Assembly (NCBI RefSeq): GCF_000271305.1
Contig: NZ_AKGD01000001.1
Coordinates: 2,219,501 to 2,283,500, forward strand
DNA length: 64,000 nucleotides
Direction of reading: 5' to 3'
DNA from: Hydrocarboniphaga effusa AP103
Lineage (GTDB): Bacteria > Pseudomonadota > Gammaproteobacteria > Nevskiales > Nevskiaceae
Below, in pieces: positions 36,659 through 55,385 of the stretch. How positions within the stretch are numbered: position 1 is the first letter of the stretch; every line of letters begins with the position of its first letter. Below the pieces are notes generated by a model that searched no databases, was not told the DNA's origin, and was given only the letters and a program-made list of their open reading frames with translations. A program made the position numbers and the translations under genes.

Positions 36659-37412
36659 ACAGCATCGTCTGTTGCGAGGTTTCCCACTCGAACTTCGGCA
36701 GGTCGTCGCGGAACACGCGCTCGAGGCTGTCGGCCCAGGCCCGCTTGAGCGCCGCGTAGTACGGCGTATCGAGGTCCAGGCGCAGGCGATGGGTGATCTT
36801 CAGCGCGTTGCGCGGCAGGATCGCGACGTCGAGCGGCGGGCCGACCGTGAGGTTGGATTTCATCGTCGAATCGAGCGACACCAGCGCGCAGCGGGTAGCG
36901 TCTTCGAGCGAGATGTGCGGGCGGATGATGCGATCGAGGATCGGCTTGCCGTATTTGCTCTCGCCGATCTGCAGGTAGGGCGTCTCGGGCGAAACCGAGA
37001 TGCAGTTGCCCTCGGGATAAACCAGATAGAGCGACGGGTCTTCGCCCAGGATCTGTCCACCGAGGATCAGCGTGGTGCGGAAGTCGACGTTGCTGTACTG
37101 GCCGTAGGCGGTCGATTCCTTCTGCGCGCGCACCGACAGCGTGCCGATGTACTCGGCGGCGTCGTACATATGGCGCACGGTGCGCAGGTTGACCGGCGCG
37201 TCCGGGTCGGCCAGGTCGCGCTTGACGTTGTTCAGGATCCACTGCGTGGTGGCGAGGTTTCCGGCCGAGAGGATCACGAAGACGCGGTCACCGGCTTCTT
37301 CGGTGATGTGCATCTTGTTGTAGGTCCGCACGTCGTCGACGCCCGCGCTCGTGCGGGTGTCTCCGGCGAAGACGAGGCCATCGTCCACTTTGATGGCGAG
37401 GCAATAGGTCAT
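36657..37412 (-). CDS. Anbu-type proteasome-like peptidase
   Basis: 251 aa. [27 protein letters not shown] is the N-terminus of Anbu (ancestral beta subunit), a relative of HslV and the 20S proteasome. The threonine after Met is the expected nucleophile, and [10 protein letters not shown] plus SAGNLATTQ match the fold. It probably forms a ring-like assembly; substrate unknown. In many genomes Anbu travels with alpha-E, transglutaminase and ATP-grasp genes; none of these is next to it here. Confidence 0.88.
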   Translation of the reverse strand: MTYCLAIKVDDGLVFAGDTRTSAGVDDVRTYNKMHITEEAGDRVFVILSAGNLATTQWILNNVKRDLADPDAPVNLRTVRHMYDAAEYIGTLSVRAQKESTAYGQYSNVDFRTTLILGGQILGEDPSLYLVYPEGNCISVSPETPYLQIGESKYGKPILDRIIRPHISLEDATRCALVSLDSTMKSNLTVGPPLDVAILPRNALKITHRLRLDLDTPYYAALKRAWADSLERVFRDDLPKFEWETSQQTML

Positions 37413-37559
37413 GAGGTCAGCTTGATGGCGGCGAAGGCGCTCGCGAGCGCACAGTTTATGGGCTAGCCGGTCGGCGCGTCATTGCGGGGTCGGGTCTGTC
37501 TCCTGCGTCTGTGCAAATCCTGCGCCACGCATGCACAATCGAAAAAAGTCTTCTCGCAC

Positions 37560-38453
37560 ATGAGCTTTCCTGGTCGCACCACCCTGAGCCGTTCCGAATT
37601 CCTGACGCTGCGCGGCCTGCGCTATCACGTCCGGCGTTGGTCTGCGACCGATGATCGGCCATCGCCCAGGCCGACCCTGTTCCTGCTGCACGGCTGGCTC
37701 GACACCTCGGCGACCTTCGAGGACCTGGTCGCCGCGCTGTTGCCCGACTGGCAGGTGCTGTGCCCGGACTGGCGCGGCTTCGGCCTCAGCGAATGGCCGC
37801 AGGACGGCTACTGGTTTCCCGATTACGTGGCCGACCTCGACGCCCTGCTCGCGCATTACGCGCCCGAAGGAGCGGTGACGCTGATCGGGCACAGTCTCGG
37901 CGCGCAGGTGGCGAGCATTTATTCGGGCGTCCGGCCGGCGCGTGTCGAGCGCCTGGTGGTGCTCGACGGCCTGTTCATGCGCGACGACGAGCCCGAGCGC
38001 TCGCCCGACCGCATCGGCAGCTGGCTCGACCAGCTGCGCAAGCCCTTGTCCGACCCGAGCTACGACAGCTACGAGCAGCTCGCGAGCCGGATCCGCCGGC
38101 TGCATTCGCGCATCACGCCCGAGCGGGCGCTGATGGTCGCGCACGGCTGGGGCCGCGTTCGCGAGGACGGGCGCATCGGCCTGTGCGCCGACCCCAAGCA
38201 CCGGCTGCTGTTCCCGACCTCGTACCGGCTCGCCGAGTCGAAAGCGGCCTGGAGCCGGATCACCGCGCGCACCCTGTTCGTCGACGGCGGCCGCTCCGAG
38301 CTGCGCGCCCGGCTGACGGCCGAAGACATCGCCAGCCGCCGCGCCTGCTTCCGCGATCGCCAGGAAACGGTCATCGAAGATTGTGCGCACATGCTGCATT
38401 TTGAGGCGCCCGAGCAGACCGCCCGCCTGATCCGGCAATTCCTGGAAGCCTGA
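37560..38453 (+). CDS. Alpha/beta hydrolase
   Basis: 297 aa from the ATG at 37560. LFLLHGWLDTSATFEDLV forms the oxyanion region, GHSLGAQVAS is the nucleophile elbow, and DCAHMLHFEAPEQTA holds the catalytic His. Substrate unknown; related proteins include esterases and lipases. Two bases separate its stop from the hrpB start, so the two are likely co-transcribed. Confidence 0.88.
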   Translation: MSFPGRTTLSRSEFLTLRGLRYHVRRWSATDDRPSPRPTLFLLHGWLDTSATFEDLVAALLPDWQVLCPDWRGFGLSEWPQDGYWFPDYVADLDALLAHYAPEGAVTLIGHSLGAQVASIYSGVRPARVERLVVLDGLFMRDDEPERSPDRIGSWLDQLRKPLSDPSYDSYEQLASRIRRLHSRITPERALMVAHGWGRVREDGRIGLCADPKHRLLFPTSYRLAESKAAWSRITARTLFVDGGRSELRARLTAEDIASRRACFRDRQETVIEDCAHMLHFEAPEQTARLIRQFLEA

Positions 38454-38454
38454 G

Positions 38455-40923
38455 TTGACGCGTTCGCTGCCCCAGCTGCCGGCGCTCGAAGCGCTGCCCG
38501 GCCTGCGCGCCGCGCTCGCCGACAAAGGTCTGGCCGTGCTCGCGGCCCCGCCGGGCTCGGGCAAGACCACGGTGTTGCCGCTGGCCCTGCTCGACGAGCC
38601 CTGGTTCGCCGGCCAGCGCATGCTGATCCTCGAGCCGCGCCGGCTCGCGGCACGCACCGCGGCGGCGCGCATGGCGAGCCTGCTCGGCGAAAAAGTCGGC
38701 GAAACCGTGGGTTATCAGGTGCGCTTCGAGCGCCGCGTCGGGCCGAATACGCGCATCGAAGTCATCACCGAAGGCCTGCTCGCGCGCCGGCTGCAGGCCG
38801 ATCCGGAGCTGCCGGGCGTCGGGCTGATCGTCTTCGACGAGTTCCACGAGCGCAGCCTCGACGCCGACCTCGCGCTCGCGCTGAGCTGGGAATCGCGCGA
38901 GAGCCTGCGGCCGGAGCTGCGCCTGCTGGTGATGTCGGCCACGCTCGAGACCCAGCGCGTCTCGGCGCTGCTCGACGAGGCGCCGGTGGTCGAGGCCGGC
39001 GGGCGGCTGTTTCCGGTGGAGATGCGCTATCGGCCGGCGAAGCCTGGCGAGGCCATCGAGGTGAGCGTCGCCGCCGGCGTGCAGCAGGCGCTGCGCGAGA
39101 CCGAGGGCGACGTGCTGGCCTTTCTGCCCGGCGGGCGCGAAATCCGCCATTGCCAGCGCGCGCTCGAAGCCCGCCTGGGCGGCGACGTCGACATTCGCCC
39201 GCTCTACGGCGAACTCGACAGCCGCGAGCAGGACCTGGCGCTGGAGCCGTCCGCGGCAGGTCGGCGCAAGGTGATCCTGGCGACCAACATCGCCCAGACC
39301 AGCCTGACCGTCGAGGGCGTGACCACCGTCGTCGACGGCGGACTGGCACGCGTCGCGCGCTACGACCTCGGATCGGGCGCCAACGCGCTGCTGACCGAGC
39401 GCATCTCGCGCGCGTCGGCCGAGCAGCGCGCCGGGCGTGCCGGCCGTCTCGGCCCGGGCGTCTGCTACCGGCTCTGGAGCGCCGAGCAGCATGGCCGGCT
39501 GCCGGCGCATGACGATCCCGAGATCCTGACCGCGGACATCAGCCGCTTCGCGCTCGAACTCGCGGCCTGGGGCGTGAGCGATCCGCGGGCCCTGCGCCTG
39601 CTCGATTTCCCGCCGCCGGTGGCCTGGCGCGCGGCGCGCGATCTGCTCGCCTCGCTCGGAGCGCTCGACGCCGAAGCCCGCGTAACCGCCCACGGCCGAG
39701 AGCTCGTCCGCCTGCCGGCGAGCCCCCGGCGCGGGCACATGCTCGCCCAGGCCCGCGCGCTCGGCCTCGAAACGGTCGCCGCCTGGACCTCGGCCGTGCT
39801 CGACGAGCGCGGCGGCGGGCAGCTCGATCTGGCCCGCACGGTCTGCGATTTCGCGCTCGGCCGGGTTCACGATCCGGCCGCCTTGCGCCGGGTGCGCGAC
39901 GCCGTGCGCCAGCTGCTGCGCACCGAGCCTTCGCGAGAAGCCTTCGACGAGGACGAAGTCGGCCGGGTGCTCGCGATGGGCTATCCGGAGCGCATCGCGC
40001 GCCGGCGCGAGGGCGGTCGCGGCATTTATTTATGTGCGGACGGCTCCGAAGCGCGGCTGCCCGAGCACGATGCGCTCGCCCAGCAGCCATGGCTCGCGAT
40101 CGCGCACTGGGACCCGGGCCCGCCGCGCAAAGTGCGCTCGGCCGCGCGGCTCGTCGAGGCGAGCCTGCTCAAGGATTTCGCCGCCCAGCTGGCCTGGCGC
40201 CGCGTGGTGCGCTGGGATGCGGCCAGCGAAACCGTGCAGTCCGAGGAGCAGCGCGGCATCGGGGCCATCGTGTTCGAGCGGCGTCCGCTCAAGGCTCCGG
40301 CCGAGGCGGCGCGCGCCGCCATGGTCGCGGGCCTGCGTTCGCTCGGCATCGGCGTGCTGCCGTGGACCGAAGCCGCCCGCCAATGGCAGGCGCGCGTGCT
40401 GTCGCTGCGCCGCTGGCGCCCCGAAGACGGCTGGCCCGACGTCTCCGACGAGGCGCTCGCCGACACGCTCGAAACCTGGCTCGCCCCGCACCTGGACGGC
40501 GTCACGCGGCGCGATCACCTGTCCCGGCTCGATCTGCACGAGATCCTCGCCGGCCATCTCGGCTATGCCCGCCAGCAGACCCTGTCCCGGCTCGCTCCGA
40601 GCCATCTGGACGTGCCGAGCGGCTCGCGCATTGCGCTGGACTACGCGGCCGATGGCGCTCCGCCGGTGCTCGCGGTCAAGCTGCAGGAGCTGTTCGGTGC
40701 CACGCGCACGCCGGCCGTCGACGATGGGCGCGTGCCGGTGATGCTGCACCTGCTCTCGCCTGGCCGCCGGCCGATCCAGGTCACCCAGGACCTCGCCGGC
40801 TTCTGGGCGCGCACCTACGCCGAGGTCAAAAAGGAACTCAAGGGCCGCTATCCGAAGCACCCCTGGCCCGACGATCCGCTGCAGGCTCCGCCGACCGCGC
40901 GCGCCAAGCCGCGCACCTGGTAG
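38455..40923 (+). CDS. hrpB: ATP-dependent helicase HrpB
   Basis: 822 aa, normal for HrpB. TTG start two bases after the hydrolase stop. Walker A APPGSGKTTVLPL, the DEFHERS variant of the DEAH box, VMSATLET, ATNIAQTSLTVEGV and AEQRAGRAGRLGPGVCYRLW are all in order, with the HrpB C-terminal domain (YAQVKKE-like TYAEVKKELKGRYPKHPWPDDP). An RNA helicase-like enzyme of poorly known role. Confidence 0.93.
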   Translation: MTRSLPQLPALEALPGLRAALADKGLAVLAAPPGSGKTTVLPLALLDEPWFAGQRMLILEPRRLAARTAAARMASLLGEKVGETVGYQVRFERRVGPNTRIEVITEGLLARRLQADPELPGVGLIVFDEFHERSLDADLALALSWESRESLRPELRLLVMSATLETQRVSALLDEAPVVEAGGRLFPVEMRYRPAKPGEAIEVSVAAGVQQALRETEGDVLAFLPGGREIRHCQRALEARLGGDVDIRPLYGELDSREQDLALEPSAAGRRKVILATNIAQTSLTVEGVTTVVDGGLARVARYDLGSGANALLTERISRASAEQRAGRAGRLGPGVCYRLWSAEQHGRLPAHDDPEILTADISRFALELAAWGVSDPRALRLLDFPPPVAWRAARDLLASLGALDAEARVTAHGRELVRLPASPRRGHMLAQARALGLETVAAWTSAVLDERGGGQLDLARTVCDFALGRVHDPAALRRVRDAVRQLLRTEPSREAFDEDEVGRVLAMGYPERIARRREGGRGIYLCADGSEARLPEHDALAQQPWLAIAHWDPGPPRKVRSAARLVEASLLKDFAAQLAWRRVVRWDAASETVQSEEQRGIGAIVFERRPLKAPAEAARAAMVAGLRSLGIGVLPWTEAARQWQARVLSLRRWRPEDGWPDVSDEALADTLETWLAPHLDGVTRRDHLSRLDLHEILAGHLGYARQQTLSRLAPSHLDVPSGSRIALDYAADGAPPVLAVKLQELFGATRTPAVDDGRVPVMLHLLSPGRRPIQVTQDLAGFWARTYAEVKKELKGRYPKHPWPDDPLQAPPTARAKPRTW

Positions 40924-40966
40924 CAAAAACTTAATGAAAAACTTGCCTGGAGACTGCGATTTCTGC

Positions 40967-40996
40967 TTGACGAGGGGAGGTTCGGTCACGAGAATA
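40967..40996 (+). promoter_or_regulatory. Sigma-70 promoter of the tRNA-tuf transcription unit
   Basis: TTGACG (40967-40972), 18 bases, then AGAATA (40991-40996), followed by a GC-rich stretch typical of stringently controlled stable-RNA promoters. It lies about 40 bases before the first tRNA. Confidence 0.6.
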
Positions 40997-41039
40997 CGCG
41001 GCTCGTTTAGGGACCGGGTTGTGAAACTCGTACCTGCGC

Positions 41040-41125
<86 letters not shown>

Positions 41126-41132
41126 AGTTTCT

Positions 41133-41206
41133 GCGGGAGTAGTTCAATGGTAGAACTTCAGCCTTCCAAGCTGATCACGCGGGTTCGATTCCCGTCTCCC
41201 GCTCCA
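41133..41206 (+). tRNA. tRNA-Gly(UCC)
   Basis: Acceptor GCGGGAG/CTCCCGC, anticodon loop CTTCCAA (anticodon UCC), T arm with GTTCGATTC, ending TCCA. Seven bases after tRNA-Tyr. Confidence 0.95.
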
Positions 41207-41242
41207 TTGTTCGTCCGTCAGTAACGCAAAGCTGAACAGTTT

Positions 41243-41318
41243 GCCCCCGTAGCTCAGTCGGTAGAGCACACCCTTGGTAAGGGTGAGGTCGGAGGTTCGA
41301 TTCCTCTCGTGGGCACCA
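41243..41318 (+). tRNA. tRNA-Thr(GGU)
   Basis: D arm AGCTCAGTCGGTAGAGC, anticodon stem CCC/GGG around TTGGTAA (anticodon GGU), T arm GGAGG-TTCGATT-CCTCT and encoded CCA. The acceptor GCCCCCG pairs with CGTGGGC with one mismatch. Confidence 0.93.
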
Positions 41319-41407
41319 ATTTGGGAAGTCGGAGTGACGGTTTCGAGAGGAATCGAAGCTCCGGCCTCCAAGAGATGATCGGTTTATCGATGCCGCGAAG
41401 CGGCATC

Positions 41408-41434
41408 GGAAGTTCGATTCTTCTGGTGGCACCA
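41408..41434 (+). pseudogene. tRNA 3'-end relic
   Basis: GGAAGTTCGATTCTTCTGGTGGCACCA looks like the T arm and 3' end (GTGGCACCA) of a tRNA-Thr-like gene but has no body upstream. It lies 90 bases after the intact tRNA-Thr and before tuf, probably a decayed duplicate from this tRNA cluster. Confidence 0.6.
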
Positions 41435-41520
41435 TTTTCAGGTGATCGGTATTCGGTCACCGGCTGCAATCGCTTCTTTAACAGCTTCTTGTCCTAAATC
41501 TAAAGGTCCGGAGTACTCAG

Positions 41521-42723
<1,203 letters not shown>

Positions 42724-42732
42724 GAAAACAAT

Positions 42733-42773
42733 AAGGCCGGGCCTTCGAAAGAGGGCCCGGCCCTTGTGTTTTT
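42733..42773 (+). terminator. Rho-independent terminator after tuf
   Basis: AAGGCCGGGCC pairs with GGGCCCGGCCCTT around a short loop, followed by GTGTTTTT. It separates tuf from the tRNA-Trp-secE-nusG unit. Confidence 0.88.
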
Positions 42774-42851
42774 CGCAGGATTTTGATTTTTGCTGGACGG
42801 GCACGTAAACTCCGCGCCCCTTTTGAAGTGCTTAGGGTTCAGTTCGCCTGC

Positions 42852-42927
42852 AGGGGCGTAGCTCAATTGGTAGAGCGTCGGTCTCCAAAACCGAAGGCTG
42901 GGGGTTCGAGACCCTCCGCCCCTGCCA
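42852..42927 (+). tRNA. tRNA-Trp(CCA)
   Basis: Acceptor AGGGGCG/CGCCCCT, anticodon loop CTCCAAA (anticodon CCA), T arm GGGGG-TTCGAGA-CCCTC and 3' GCCA. It is 60 bases before secE, as in enterobacterial trpT-secE order. Confidence 0.95.
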
Positions 42928-42987
42928 TCTGAAACTTTGACAGCACAACAAGCCCGCAAGGGCAGTGAGACGGACGTTCGGACGTTC

Positions 42988-43368
42988 ATGGAACCCCAGA
43001 TCGAATCACCCAGTTCTTCGCGCTACGACAGCCTGCTGCTGCTGGCGTCTGTCGTCCTGCTCGTCGGCGGGATGTTCGCGTTCTATTGGTTCAACGGCAC
43101 CCTCAACGCCGCCCTGCGCATGCTGATGCTGATCGCGGCGCTCGGCGCTGCGGTGGCGGTGGCCTATCAGACCCAGCTCGGTCGCGAGCTTTGGGGTTAC
43201 GTCATCGGTGCGCGCTCCGAGCTGCGCAAGGTGGTCTGGCCGAGCCGTCAGGAAGCCTTGCAGTCCACGCTGATGATCGCGGTGGTCGTGCTGGTCATGT
43301 CGCTGCTGCTCTGGGGTCTCGATTCCTTTTTGCTGTTCGGCGTCAAATCGCTGACTGGCCGGGGCTGA
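42988..43368 (+). CDS. secE: Protein translocase subunit SecE
   Basis: 126 aa from the ATG at 42988. Three hydrophobic helices, as in gammaproteobacterial SecE, with the conserved ELRKVVWPSRQEALQSTLMI motif before the last one. It is part of the SecYEG channel and is followed by nusG after three bases. Confidence 0.95.
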   Translation: MEPQIESPSSSRYDSLLLLASVVLLVGGMFAFYWFNGTLNAALRMLMLIAALGAAVAVAYQTQLGRELWGYVIGARSELRKVVWPSRQEALQSTLMIAVVVLVMSLLLWGLDSFLLFGVKSLTGRG

Positions 43369-43371
43369 TCT

Positions 43372-43905
43372 ATGAGCATGCGCTGGTACGTGGTTCACGC
43401 CTACTCGCAGTACGAGAACAGCGTCAAGAAGGCGATGGTCGAGCGGATCGCTCGCGCCGGCCTGCAGGACAAGTTCGGCGACATCCTGGTGCCGACCGAA
43501 GAGGTCGTCGAAATCAAGGACGGCGTCAAGCGCACTACCGAGCGCAAGTTCTTCCCGGGCTACGTGCTCGTGCAGATGGAGATGGCCGAGGAAACCTGGC
43601 ATCTCGTCAAGAACACGCCGAAGGTGCTCGGCTTCATCGGCGGCACGCCGGACAAGCCGGCGCCGATCTCCGAGAAGGAGGCCAACCAGATTCTCAACCG
43701 CGTCGAAGAAGCGGTCGAGAAGCCCAAGCCCAAGACGCTCTACGAGCCGGGCGAATCGGTGCGCGTCACCGATGGTCCGTTCGCCGATTTCAACGGCGTG
43801 GTCGAAGAAGTCAATTACGAGAAGAACCGCCTGCGTGTGGCCGTTCTGATCTTCGGCCGGTCGACGCCGGTCGAGCTGGAATTCTCTCAGGTCGAAAAGG
43901 GCTGA
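43372..43905 (+). CDS. nusG: Transcription termination/antitermination protein NusG
   Basis: 177 aa. NGN domain [18 protein letters not shown]... with [12 protein letters not shown], then the KOW domain [21 protein letters not shown]. It binds RNA polymerase, Rho and ribosomal S10. Confidence 0.97.
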   Translation: MSMRWYVVHAYSQYENSVKKAMVERIARAGLQDKFGDILVPTEEVVEIKDGVKRTTERKFFPGYVLVQMEMAEETWHLVKNTPKVLGFIGGTPDKPAPISEKEANQILNRVEEAVEKPKPKTLYEPGESVRVTDGPFADFNGVVEEVNYEKNRLRVAVLIFGRSTPVELEFSQVEKG

Positions 43906-44106
43906 GACGGGGCTGTGCGGACAGTCCAGTGGACTGTCCGCCCGGCTCAGCGACCAGCCACGGATGGCTGGGCTGGACGCCGCACCATGGATGGTTGTTG
44001 TTGAGCTGAAACTGTTTCAGGCGGAAATGGCAAAGCCATTTCCATGGAAGTCAACCGGGGAGCCGGCGGCGAGAGCCCAAGGCGCTACCACCCATCAGGA
44101 GCCATC
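43906..44106 (+). promoter_or_regulatory. Hairpin-rich rplK leader
   Basis: The 201-base gap between nusG and rplK contains a perfect stem at 43917-43941 (GCGGACAGTCCA, one base, inverse), a CAGCCA-CGGA-TGGCTG stem near 43956 and a GAAATGGC-AAA-GCCATTTC stem near 44025. The proximal part before rplK (CCAAGGCGCTACCACCCATC) is where ribosomal protein L1 represses the L11-L1 message in relatives. No T-run terminator seen. Confidence 0.5.
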
Positions 44107-44538
44107 ATGGCCAAGAAAGTACAAGGCTACGTCAAGCTGCAGATTCCGGCCGGCAAGGCCAACCCCTCGCCGCCGATCGGTCCCGCCCTCGGTCAGCAGG
44201 GCGTGAACATCATGGGTTTCTGCAAAGAATTCAACGCTGCGACGCAGAAGCTCGAACCCGGCATGCCGATCCCGGTCGTGATCACGGTCTACAGCGACCG
44301 TTCGTTCACCTTCATCATGAAGACGCCGCCGGCGACCTATCTGATCAAGAAGGCCGTGGGCATCGAGTCCGGTTCGCCGACTCCGCACACCAAGAAGGTC
44401 GGCAAGATCAAGAAGGCCCAGCTTGAAGAGATCGCCAAGGTCAAGTGGCCGGATCTCAACGCTGCCGACATGACCGCTGCGATCAAGATCATCGCCGGCT
44501 CCGCCCGTTCCATGGGCGTCGAAGTGGAAGGGCTCTAA
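44107..44538 (+). CDS. rplK: 50S ribosomal protein L11
   Basis: 143 aa from the ATG at 44107. [33 protein letters not shown] is the L11 signature; the C-terminal domain binds 23S rRNA at the GTPase centre. It overlaps no gene; rplA follows after three bases. Confidence 0.97.
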   Translation: MAKKVQGYVKLQIPAGKANPSPPIGPALGQQGVNIMGFCKEFNAATQKLEPGMPIPVVITVYSDRSFTFIMKTPPATYLIKKAVGIESGSPTPHTKKVGKIKKAQLEEIAKVKWPDLNAADMTAAIKIIAGSARSMGVEVEGL

Positions 44539-44541
44539 GAC

Positions 44542-45240
44542 ATGGCAATCAAGCTCACCAAGCGCGAAAAAGTTTTCGCCACCAAGGTTCAGGAAGGCAA
44601 GACCTACTCCCTCGATCAGGCGCTCGATCTGATCAAGGCCTGCTCGACCGCCAAGTTCAAGGAATCGGTCGATCTTTCGATCAACCTCGGCATCGATGCC
44701 AAGAAGTCCGACCAGAACGTGCGTGGTTCCACGGTTCTGCCGCACGGTAACGGCAAGTCGGTCCGCGTCGCCGTGTTCACCCAGGGTGCGAAGGCTGCAG
44801 AGGCCACCGCCGCGGGTGCCGACGCCGTCGGCATGGACGACCTCGCCGCCGCGATGAAGGGTGGCGATCTGAACTACCAGGTCGTCATCGCCAGCCCCGA
44901 CGCGATGCGCGTCGTCGGTCAGCTCGGTCAGGTGCTCGGCCCGCGCGGCCTGATGCCGAACCCGAAGACCGGCACCGTGACGCCGAACGTCGCCGAAGCG
45001 GTCAAGAACGCCAAGGCCGGTATGGCCAAGTTCCGCACCGACAAGGCCGGCATCGTGCATTGCTCGGTCGGCAGCGCGAACTTCGACAAGGACAAACTGC
45101 AGGACAACCTGCTGGCCGTCGTCCGCGACATTCGCAAGCAGAAGCCGTCGTCGTCCAAGGGCGTGTACATCAAGAAGGTCACGCTCTCGACCACGATGGG
45201 CCCCGGTATCCGCGTCGACGTGTCGTCGCTGCCGGAATGA
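44542..45240 (+). CDS. rplA: 50S ribosomal protein L1
   Basis: 232 aa; [42 protein letters not shown] and [20 protein letters not shown] are characteristic. It forms the ribosomal L1 stalk and is the translational repressor of its own operon. Confidence 0.97.
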   Translation: MAIKLTKREKVFATKVQEGKTYSLDQALDLIKACSTAKFKESVDLSINLGIDAKKSDQNVRGSTVLPHGNGKSVRVAVFTQGAKAAEATAAGADAVGMDDLAAAMKGGDLNYQVVIASPDAMRVVGQLGQVLGPRGLMPNPKTGTVTPNVAEAVKNAKAGMAKFRTDKAGIVHCSVGSANFDKDKLQDNLLAVVRDIRKQKPSSSKGVYIKKVTLSTTMGPGIRVDVSSLPE

Positions 45241-45472
45241 GATTCAAGGGGATGGCAGGCGTGAGCCTGCCGTCCCGCAACAAACTTTGAAGTGTGGCGA
45301 AAGCCGCATCGTCGAAGACCGTCAGTGCCGCAAGGATTAAAGCTCGCAAGAGCGCTCACGTAGACGGTGCACCGAAGCGAAAGCCGACGGCGCCGGAGCT
45401 GTACAGGTTGGGCAAAGTCCTTTTTGGGCTGCGCCCGTGTCGTCTCAACGTAGCACCAGGAGCAATGTACCG
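45241..45472 (+). promoter_or_regulatory. L10 operon leader
   Basis: A 232-base untranslated gap before rplJ. It includes GATGGCAGGCGTGAGCCTGCCGTC, which forms a stem near the rplA stop, and a GCAAGAGCGC/ GCGCTC region. L10(L7/L12)4 autoregulates this leader in related bacteria; position and length fit, but I did not match the consensus base by base. Confidence 0.45.
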
Positions 45473-46003
45473 ATGGCTCTCAGGCTGGAAGACAAGAAAG
45501 CCCTGGTTGCGGAAGTGAATGAAGTGGCGAGCCGCGCGCTCTCGGCTGTTGCAGCCGAGTACCGTGGTCTGACCGCCGTGAAGTTCGATGCCCTGCGCAG
45601 CAAGGCCCGTGAAAACGGCGTCTATCTGCATGTGGTGAAGAACACGCTGGCGTCGCGCGCCGTGAAGGGCACCGAATTCGAGTGCCTGGAACCCGCGCTG
45701 GTCGGTCCGCTCGTTCTCGGCTTCTCTCTCGAGGATCCGGGTTCGGTCGGCCGAGTCATCAAGGATTTCGCCAAGGACAACGACAAGCTCGTGGTCAAGG
45801 CCATCGCGGTCGGCGGCGCCCTGTACGGCGCCAAGGACATCGATCGCCTCGCCAACCTGCCGACCAAGGAGCAGGCCCTCGGCCAGCTCGCCGGTCTGCT
45901 GCTGGCACCGATCACGCAGTTCGTTCGTACCCTGTCGGAGCCTACTGCCAAGTTCGTGCGCACGGTTCAGGCCGTCGCCGACAAGCAGCAAGAAGCCGCC
46001 TGA
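45473..46003 (+). CDS. rplJ: 50S ribosomal protein L10
   Basis: 176 aa from the ATG at 45473 ([19 protein letters not shown]). It anchors the L7/L12 stalk; the C-terminal helix region binds L7/L12 dimers. Followed by rplL after 61 bases. Confidence 0.96.
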   Translation: MALRLEDKKALVAEVNEVASRALSAVAAEYRGLTAVKFDALRSKARENGVYLHVVKNTLASRAVKGTEFECLEPALVGPLVLGFSLEDPGSVGRVIKDFAKDNDKLVVKAIAVGGALYGAKDIDRLANLPTKEQALGQLAGLLLAPITQFVRTLSEPTAKFVRTVQAVADKQQEAA

Positions 46004-46064
46004 GTTCGCTGAAGCAAACAACGCTTTCGCTTAAATCACACTTTTACGATTCACGGAGTTAAAC

Positions 46065-46442
46065 ATGTCGCTTAGCAATCAGGAAATCCTGGACGCGATC
46101 GCCGCCAAGTCCGTCATGGACATCGTCGAGCTGGTCAAGGCCATGGAAGAGAAGTTCGGCGTTTCCGCCGCCGCCCCGGTCGCCGTCGCCGCTGGCCCGG
46201 CTGCTGCCGCTGCAGCCCCGGTCGAAGAGAAGACCGAGTTCACCGTCGTTCTCGCTGCTTTCGGCGAGAAGAAGGTTGAAGTCATCAAGGTGGTTCGCGA
46301 GATCACCGGCCTGGGTCTCAAGGAAGCCAAGGACCTCGTCGAAGGCGCCCCGCAGACCGTCAAGGACGGTGTGCCGAAGGCCGACGCCGAAGCCATCAAG
46401 AAGAAGCTCGAAGCTGCCGGCGCCAAGGTCGACATCAAGTAG
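46065..46442 (+). CDS. rplL: 50S ribosomal protein L7/L12
   Basis: 125 aa. N-terminal dimerisation helix, alanine-rich hinge ([20 protein letters not shown]) and C-terminal factor-binding domain [29 protein letters not shown]. Confidence 0.97.
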   Translation: MSLSNQEILDAIAAKSVMDIVELVKAMEEKFGVSAAAPVAVAAGPAAAAAAPVEEKTEFTVVLAAFGEKKVEVIKVVREITGLGLKEAKDLVEGAPQTVKDGVPKADAEAIKKKLEAAGAKVDIK

Positions 46443-46592
46443 TGCGAGTTTCTCGCTGCGCCGCGTAGCAGCGCCGAGAAAATCGCGCCCTCTCAGAGCC
46501 CAGCACGGTTTCTTAACGCAGCTTCCAAATACGGCGAGGAATTCAAGGAACTTAGTTCGAATTGACGCATCAGTTTCACAAGTAGGTCGGCA

Positions 46593-46623
46593 AAAGGCTG
46601 GGAGCCAAAAGCTCCCGGCCTTT
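46593..46623 (+). terminator. rplL-rpoB attenuator
   Basis: AAAGGCTGGGAGC-CAAAA-GCTCCCGGCCTTT forms a strong hairpin with one mismatch. It sits between rplL and rpoB as does the partial terminator of E. coli, which lowers rpoB expression relative to the ribosomal genes. The following T-run is weak, consistent with read-through. Confidence 0.75.
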
Positions 46624-46637
46624 CGCCGCTTTTGAGA

Positions 46638-46693
46638 ATTCAACGCAATGGACTGCGGCGTAGTACCCGCGTTGTCAGTCCATCGCATTGAAT
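46638..46693 (+). promoter_or_regulatory. Long inverted repeat in the rpoB leader, possible RNase III site
   Basis: The arms at 46638-46655 and 46676-46693 match at 16 of 18 positions with a 20-base loop. The rplL-rpoB space of E. coli carries an RNase III processing hairpin in the same place. Confidence 0.55.
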
Positions 46694-46751
46694 TTTCAGC
46701 ACTGTTTTTTCCACGGCCCGCATGCCCGGCGGGCCTTGAGACGAGGTAACG

Positions 46752-50900
<4,149 letters not shown>

Positions 50901-50901
50901 A

Positions 50902-50987
50902 TGTAGGGCGGGTTGGGCGTGCAGCGCCGTAACCCCCCAGCCGCTCCGCCGCGACGGCGGGTTACGCATTCGCTAGCCCGCCCTACA
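50902..50987. repeat. Inverted-repeat element between rpoB and rpoC
   Basis: TGTAGGGCGGG at the left and CCCGCCCTACA at the right are exact inverses, with further pairing inside (GTAACCC/GGGTTAC). The 86-base element fills almost the whole intergenic region, starting one base after the rpoB stop. It looks like a REP/BIME or miniature mobile repeat; I do not see another copy in this window. Confidence 0.7.
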
Positions 50988-51011
50988 TGAATCAAGTTTT
51001 TGGAGTTAAAG

Positions 51012-55280
<4,269 letters not shown>

Positions 55281-55303
55281 ATCGTCCTGCTTTGATGATG
55301 CAT

Positions 55304-55337
55304 AAAAAAGAAGGCCCCGTTTGGGGCCTTCTTTTTT
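55304..55337 (+). terminator. Rho-independent terminator after rpoC
   Basis: AAAAAAGAAGGCCCC-GTTT-GGGGCCTTCTTTTTT, a 15-bp symmetrical hairpin with T-runs in both directions. It ends the rpo operon and also the convergent glycosyltransferase gene. Confidence 0.95.
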
Positions 55338-55385
55338 GACAGGTAAACGCTTCGGATTGACGGGAATCAGAGGACAGCAGCCCCG

